From: Sulfurimonas sp.
Lineage (GTDB): Bacteria > Campylobacterota > Campylobacteria > Campylobacterales > Sulfurimonadaceae
Length of the DNA: 9,521 nucleotides
Assembly: GCF_023229025.1 (NCBI RefSeq)
Contig: NZ_JALOAA010000058.1
Location: forward strand, 1 to 9,521
Reading direction: 5' to 3'
Under the pieces are notes generated by a model. It was not told where the DNA came from, made no database searches, and saw only the letters and a program-made list of their open reading frames with translations. The translations under genes and the position numbers were made by a program. Below are positions 6,552-9,521 of the stretch, piece by piece (the stretch's first letter is position 1; every line of letters begins with the position of its first letter).

Positions 6552-7307
6552 CTACTCTAATATAAGCCAATCACTTTCAGGTTTTACGAGTAGTCTTGCA
6601 TTATTATATGCCATATCCATAGTTAAGCATGTAGCTCCATAATAATGCTGTTCTCTTTTATATACAGTAATAACTATGTCTGGCTTTATGATGTCAGTTA
6701 AACATAACGGTACTAAAAATTGAATTTGATTGTTAAAATATTGTGGTACCGCAGTCTTATAATTCCTTCTAATCCTTTTAGCCGTAGATTTTAAAGCTCC
6801 TTCTATCATATTAATTAAAACTGGCTCAGGAAAAGTTTTTAATGTTTCAGGAAATCTTTCAAAATTGTCTTTAACTATGTGTTCAGCATTAATTCTAAGT
6901 TCAAGGGAAGTGTCATAGAACAGATCATCAATAGAATTAAAAAATTTAACAATATCAGGCAGCTCATCAAAAGTAGACAATTTATATGAACTACTATTTA
7001 CAAATGCGGCTAAAAACCATTTTTGTCTACCAGTTTGATTCTCTTCAAAATATGCATATATATCATCAAAATGAGATGTTAACAATCCCGTATTAAAGCA
7101 AGCTATTTTATTTCCATTTTGGTCTTTTGAGTATTTAATCAAATCATCATCATAAACTTTTTTAAAATAATGTGCTATGTAATTGTGCAAGACGGGGTGT
7201 GTTTTATTACCAACAGGGGACCCCCAATTCTCATCCATAGACATCTCTTCTAATTTTATAATTTTTTCATCAAAACGACCACAATTAGCGAAATCATATA
7301 ATGTCAT
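6552..7307 (-). CDS. DUF3825 domain-containing protein
   Basis: This is a 251-residue protein of unknown function. It spans essentially one domain that I recognise as DUF3825 from its conserved stretches: FNTGLLTSHFDDIYAYFE (71-88), a WFLAAF strand (97-102), HIVKDNFERFP (143-153), the basic RIRRNYKTAVPQYF (178-191), FLVPLCL (197-203) and YGATCLTMDMAYNNARLL ending in a Trp-Leu pair (223-248). There is no signal peptide or membrane segment, so it should be cytoplasmic. Relatives often carry extra N-terminal domains; here only about 70 residues precede the first motif. The biochemical role is not established; the conserved basic patch would suit nucleic-acid or nucleotide binding, but that is a guess. 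AAAGG six bases upstream and a near-consensus promoter support the start. It is transcribed divergently from tnsA, looks more AT-rich than the SDR operon, and is flanked by repeat copies, suggesting transposon cargo. Confidence 0.8.
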   Translation of the reverse strand: MTLYDFANCGRFDEKIIKLEEMSMDENWGSPVGNKTHPVLHNYIAHYFKKVYDDDLIKYSKDQNGNKIACFNTGLLTSHFDDIYAYFEENQTGRQKWFLAAFVNSSSYKLSTFDELPDIVKFFNSIDDLFYDTSLELRINAEHIVKDNFERFPETLKTFPEPVLINMIEGALKSTAKRIRRNYKTAVPQYFNNQIQFLVPLCLTDIIKPDIVITVYKREQHYYGATCLTMDMAYNNARLLVKPESDWLILE

Positions 7308-7332
7308 TTTTAACCTTTATTTTTTTCTGTTT

Positions 7333-7362
7333 ATTATATCCGTTTTTAAAGAGTTATATCAA
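7333..7362 (-). promoter_or_regulatory. Sigma70-type promoter of the DUF3825 gene
   Basis: On the minus strand TTGATA (7362-7357) and a perfect TATAAT (7338-7333) are 18 bases apart, predicting a start near 7326 and a leader of about 20 bases with AAAGG (7318-7314). Repeat copy B (7353-7373) covers the -35 box, so a protein bound there, possibly TnsB, would compete with RNA polymerase. Confidence 0.6.
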
Positions 7363-7373
7363 ATAATGTTATT
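7353..7373 (+). repeat. 21-bp repeat copy B, possible TnsB site
   Basis: This is a degenerate copy of the repeat ending in AATGTTATT (7365-7373). It matches copy A at 16 of 20 aligned positions by hand. It overlaps the -35 region of the DUF3825 promoter and lies 53 bases from copy C in the same orientation, the kind of spaced array seen at Tn7-like ends. Confidence 0.4.
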
Positions 7374-7386
7374 CTACTTAAAAATA

Positions 7387-7438
7387 AGATGTAAATTTAT
7401 TTATTTTTACAATAACAAATGTTATTAAATTTACATCT
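7387..7438. repeat. Nested inverted repeat between the divergent promoters
   Basis: The outer arms 7387-7399 (AGATGTAAATTTA) and 7426-7438 are perfect 13-base reverse complements. A second perfect pair, AATAAC (7411-7416) and GTTATT (7421-7426), sits inside around the four-base loop AAAT. The structure lies between the DUF3825 promoter and the tnsA -10 box. It lacks a GC-rich stem and a proper T-tract placement, so an operator or transposase-binding array is likelier than a terminator; a cruciform is also possible. Confidence 0.65.
7406..7426 (+). repeat. 21-bp repeat copy C, possible TnsB site
   Basis: This copy contains TTTACAATAAC and ends in AATGTTATT (7418-7426), matching copy A at 18 of 21 positions. 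It overlaps the inner inverted repeat and stops about 33 bases before the tnsA -10 box, so a bound transposase could autoregulate tnsA-tnsB. Confidence 0.45.
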
Positions 7439-7455
7439 GAAATTATTTTTAATTT

Positions 7456-7464
7456 TGATATAAT
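7456..7464 (+). promoter_or_regulatory. Extended -10 promoter of tnsA, implying a leaderless mRNA
   Basis: TGATATAAT is a perfect extended -10 (TGnTATAAT). Initiation about seven bases downstream would fall on or next to the tnsA ATG at 7471. No Shine-Dalgarno sequence lies before this ATG, in line with leaderless translation. The -35 position has only a poor match, as extended -10 promoters tolerate. Confidence 0.6.
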
Positions 7465-7470
7465 TATTTT

Positions 7471-8115
7471 ATGAGTGTCAGAAAAATAAAGAAGAGCTAC
7501 ATCTCTTGTGTCGGATATTTTAAAAGCTACAAAAACAACAAGCAGTTAGCTTTTGAATCAATTTTAGAAAGAGACTTTTTTATGTTGTTAGAGTTCGATA
7601 GAGATGTTGTTTCATTTGAAGAACAGCCTCTTAAAATCAACTATCAGCTGAAAGCAAAAAACACGAGATACACTCCTGATGTATTGGTTACATACAAAGA
7701 CGGCTCTCAAAAAATCTTTGAAGTCAAATATCAAAGTGATTTGGACTCTGATCCACAACTACAACATAAGATATCTGTTTTAAAAGAAGAAATAGCTCGA
7801 CAGATGTTTATTCCTTTTGAAACATTTACAGATGCACAAATAGACCAAATATATTTCAAAAACTGTGTTTTTCTCTATAAAAATGCTTTTATCTCTGAAA
7901 ACAGTACTATGACCAATAAAATATTGGAGAATATCAATAAGCTTTCTGAGCCCATTTCTATCAAATCATTTTTAGAACTTTTATCAACCAATCAAACTGA
8001 ACAATTGCGGATACTTCCATATCTTTGGCACAAGATATTCAAGGAACCTTCACTGATAGACATGCACAAAAAGATTACCATGTCTTCTCTTATCCTTATA
8101 AGGAGAAATTCATGA
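7471..8115 (+). CDS. tnsA: TnsA-family heteromeric transposase endonuclease subunit
   Basis: TnsA is the restriction-endonuclease-like subunit of Tn7-type transposases and cuts the 5' ends of the element, allowing cut-and-paste movement. This 214-residue protein has the typical N-terminal nuclease domain: FESILERDFFMLLEFDRDVVSFEEQP (28-53), YTPDVLV (67-73) and IFEVKY (82-87). The likely metal-binding and catalytic set is Glu29 (or Glu33), Asp70 and Glu84-x-Lys86, matching the Glu, Asp and Lys of Tn7 TnsA. The C-terminal part (about 95-214) is helical, as expected for the region that contacts TnsC and TnsB. The start is set by the near-perfect family alignment of the first 30 residues and by the extended -10 right in front of it. 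The TGA overlaps the tnsB ATG (ATGA). The protein appears complete and intact. Confidence 0.92.
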   Translation: MSVRKIKKSYISCVGYFKSYKNNKQLAFESILERDFFMLLEFDRDVVSFEEQPLKINYQLKAKNTRYTPDVLVTYKDGSQKIFEVKYQSDLDSDPQLQHKISVLKEEIARQMFIPFETFTDAQIDQIYFKNCVFLYKNAFISENSTMTNKILENINKLSEPISIKSFLELLSTNQTEQLRILPYLWHKIFKEPSLIDMHKKITMSSLILIRRNS

Positions 8116-9521
8116 GTAAATTAGACCTATCCATCGGTTCAAAAGTTTTTTACAATAACAAAGAACACATCATTCTAAAAGCAGTCAACTTCCACACCCT
8201 CTCCATAGCTCCAACAGACAATCAAGCTGAAATTATCAATGTAAAAATACAAGATCTATCTTCAAAGCCTCAAGAAGAAAAAACGCAACTAGACAGCTAT
8301 ACGGATGAGGAGTGGAGTGAAGCAAAAAAGAAATACGATGCTATTAAAGAGCTCGTCTTTAGAAAAAAGTCACGTAACGAAGTTGAAGAGGTAGCTGCTA
8401 AGTACAAAGTGACTGCTATGACAGTCTATCGTTGGATAAAGACCTATGAAGAATCAGAAAAAATCAGTTCACTTATCTCAAGCAAACATAAGCGCGGCAA
8501 AAAAGGAAGTCGCATAGAGCCTTTGACAAATAAGATCATTGAAGATGTTATAGAAGAGCTCTATCTTACCAAACAAAGAATCGGTTTTCCTAAAATCTTC
8601 AACACCATTAAAGCAGAATGCAAGAAGCTTAACATAACCGCTCCACATGAAAACACTGTCCGCAATAGGATAAAAACAATCGATCCAAAATTTGCTCTAA
8701 AAAAACGCTTTAGTGCAAAAAAAGCGAATGAAAAATATGGAAATTTTGAAGGGGAATATCCAGAGGGAGACTTTCCTCTTGAAGTGTATCAAATCGATCA
8801 TACTCCGCTTGATATTATACTCGTTGACTCCCACTCAAGAAAACCTCTTGGAAGACCTTATTTAACACTGGCGATTGATGTATATTCCAGAATGGTAGCA
8901 GGGTTTTATCTCTCCTTGCAAGCGCCCGGATATTTCAGTGTAAGTCAGTGTCTCTACAATGCTTTTTTACCAAAAGATGATTTTCTAAAAAAGTATGATG
9001 TTAAAGGTGAGTGGGAAATATACGGGATTCCTTCAAAATATGCGGTCGATAACGGCAAAGATCTCATTGGGCTTGATATGCAAAGAGTCTGTGATGAATT
9101 TGGCATGACTATGGTTCGAAGACCCGTTGGAAGACCACAATACGGAAGCCACGTAGAGAGGATTTTTTTGACTATAAATAAAGAAATTCATAATTTACCA
9201 GGTACTACATTTTCTAATATATCCGAAAAAGCTGAGTATGATTCCATCAAAAACGCAACTTTTAGCCTTGATGAGATAACAAAGTGGCTCACGGAGTTTA
9301 TCGTCAATGTTTATCATAACCGTGTACATCATGGAATAGGCATGACACCGAGACAAAAATACAGTTTAGGCATCTTTGGCGATGATGAAAATCCGGGTAC
9401 AGGCTTGCCGCCGATTGTAGAAGATAGGGAGTCGATTAAAATCGCTCTCTTACCTGCATTTTACCGAACCGTTCAAAAAGACGGCATCACACTTGATGGC
9501 ATTACGTACTATTCGGATGTT
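8112..9521 (+). CDS. tnsB: TnsB-family DDE transposase, N-terminal 470 residues (3' end outside window)
   Basis: TnsB binds the transposon ends, cuts the 3' strands and joins them to target DNA. The frame is open without interruption for 470 codons to the last base. Order of parts: a small N-terminal region (1-65), a helix-turn-helix of resolvase/Mu type (about 88-112, KYKVTAMTVYRWIK), a second helical DNA-binding section (138-192), the integrase-like catalytic core (about 220-415) and the start of the Mu-type C-terminal beta-barrel (about 437 onward). The catalytic triad is complete: Asp229 (QIDHTPLD), Asp313 (AVDNGKD) and Glu349 (YGSHVERIF), with 35 residues between the last two, as in classical DD35E enzymes. 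The conserved YHNRVHHGIGMTPRQ follows. The start has AAGGAG (8100-8105) six bases upstream and overlaps the tnsA stop by four bases. The C-terminal part that contacts TnsC is missing only because the window ends. Confidence 0.93.
   Translation, partial: MSKLDLSIGSKVFYNNKEHIILKAVNFHTLSIAPTDNQAEIINVKIQDLSSKPQEEKTQLDSYTDEEWSEAKKKYDAIKELVFRKKSRNEVEEVAAKYKVTAMTVYRWIKTYEESEKISSLISSKHKRGKKGSRIEPLTNKIIEDVIEELYLTKQRIGFPKIFNTIKAECKKLNITAPHENTVRNRIKTIDPKFALKKRFSAKKANEKYGNFEGEYPEGDFPLEVYQIDHTPLDIILVDSHSRKPLGRPYLTLAIDVYSRMVAGFYLSLQAPGYFSVSQCLYNAFLPKDDFLKKYDVKGEWEIYGIPSKYAVDNGKDLIGLDMQRVCDEFGMTMVRRPVGRPQYGSHVERIFLTINKEIHNLPGTTFSNISEKAEYDSIKNATFSLDEITKWLTEFIVNVYHNRVHHGIGMTPRQKYSLGIFGDDENPGTGLPPIVEDRESIKIALLPAFYRTVQKDGITLDGITYYSDV

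Larger units (their letters stand above)
7308..9521 (+). mobile_element. Tn7-like transposon, tnsA-proximal end (continues past window)
   Basis: An adjacent TnsA endonuclease and TnsB DDE transposase define the core of a Tn7-like element that moves by cut-and-paste: TnsA cuts the 5' ends and TnsB the 3' ends. The tnsA side faces one terminus in known elements. The boundary given here is the minimum, taking in the repeat-bearing intergenic region. The terminus may instead be at 6268, which would include the DUF3825 gene as cargo. tnsC, a TniQ/TnsD-type protein and the far end lie beyond 9521. Confidence 0.75.

Noticed and set aside
7183..7428. 81-codon plus-strand frame
   Set aside because: It begins antisense to the DUF3825 gene and runs through the promoter and repeat region with a low-complexity Phe/Tyr/Lys-rich product.
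7308..7470. CRISPR array
   Set aside because: The repeats here are only two degenerate copies in AT-rich DNA with no regular spacer pattern, so transposase-binding sites fit better.

Overview
The window looks like a chromosomal stretch of a Campylobacterota (epsilonproteobacterial) genome, most like Sulfurimonas or a relative. It is AT-rich, with tightly packed genes, TAG|ATG and ATGA junctions, and several multiheme c-type cytochromes. The genus is inferred from gene style and content; no marker gene is present to prove it.

Positions 1-1710 (+ strand) hold a three-gene run: the C-terminal third of polyphosphate kinase 1 (ppk, cut by the window start), a gamma-class carbonic anhydrase family protein, and a TRIC/UPF0126 membrane protein. 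Spacing between these genes is 3 and 0 bases. A separate + strand gene at 1810-2370 encodes an unrecognised 186-aa soluble protein. It meets the next operon tail to tail, with both stop codons sharing one TTAA.

Positions 6175-2367 (- strand) form a three-gene operon behind a good sigma70-type promoter: a classical short-chain dehydrogenase, a membrane-anchored MauG/CcpA-type peroxidase-like cytochrome with three haem c sites instead of two, and a protein joining a five-helix, possibly haem b-binding membrane domain to a five-haem c-type periplasmic domain. Both junctions suggest translational coupling. An electron path from quinol through the membrane cytochrome to the peroxidase-like protein is plausible but inferred.

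Positions 6176-9521 look like accessory DNA. The right part is the start of a Tn7-like transposition operon: tnsA (PD-(D/E)xK-type endonuclease) overlapping tnsB (DDE transposase with an intact D-D-35-E triad), which runs off the window end. Left of tnsA is a divergent, AT-rich gene for a DUF3825-type protein. Three degenerate copies of a roughly 21-bp repeat ending in AATGTTATT lie at 6273-6293, 7353-7373 and 7406-7426, on both sides of the DUF3825 gene. The leftmost copy sits five bases inside a TGT at 6268, the arrangement expected of a Tn7-like terminus. The favoured model is therefore that the element begins near 6268, just upstream of the dehydrogenase promoter, and that the DUF3825 gene is cargo at the tnsA end. 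An end inside 7308-7470 remains possible. tnsC, a TniQ/TnsD-type target selector, any CRISPR-Cas module, further cargo and the other end would lie beyond 9521 and cannot be seen.
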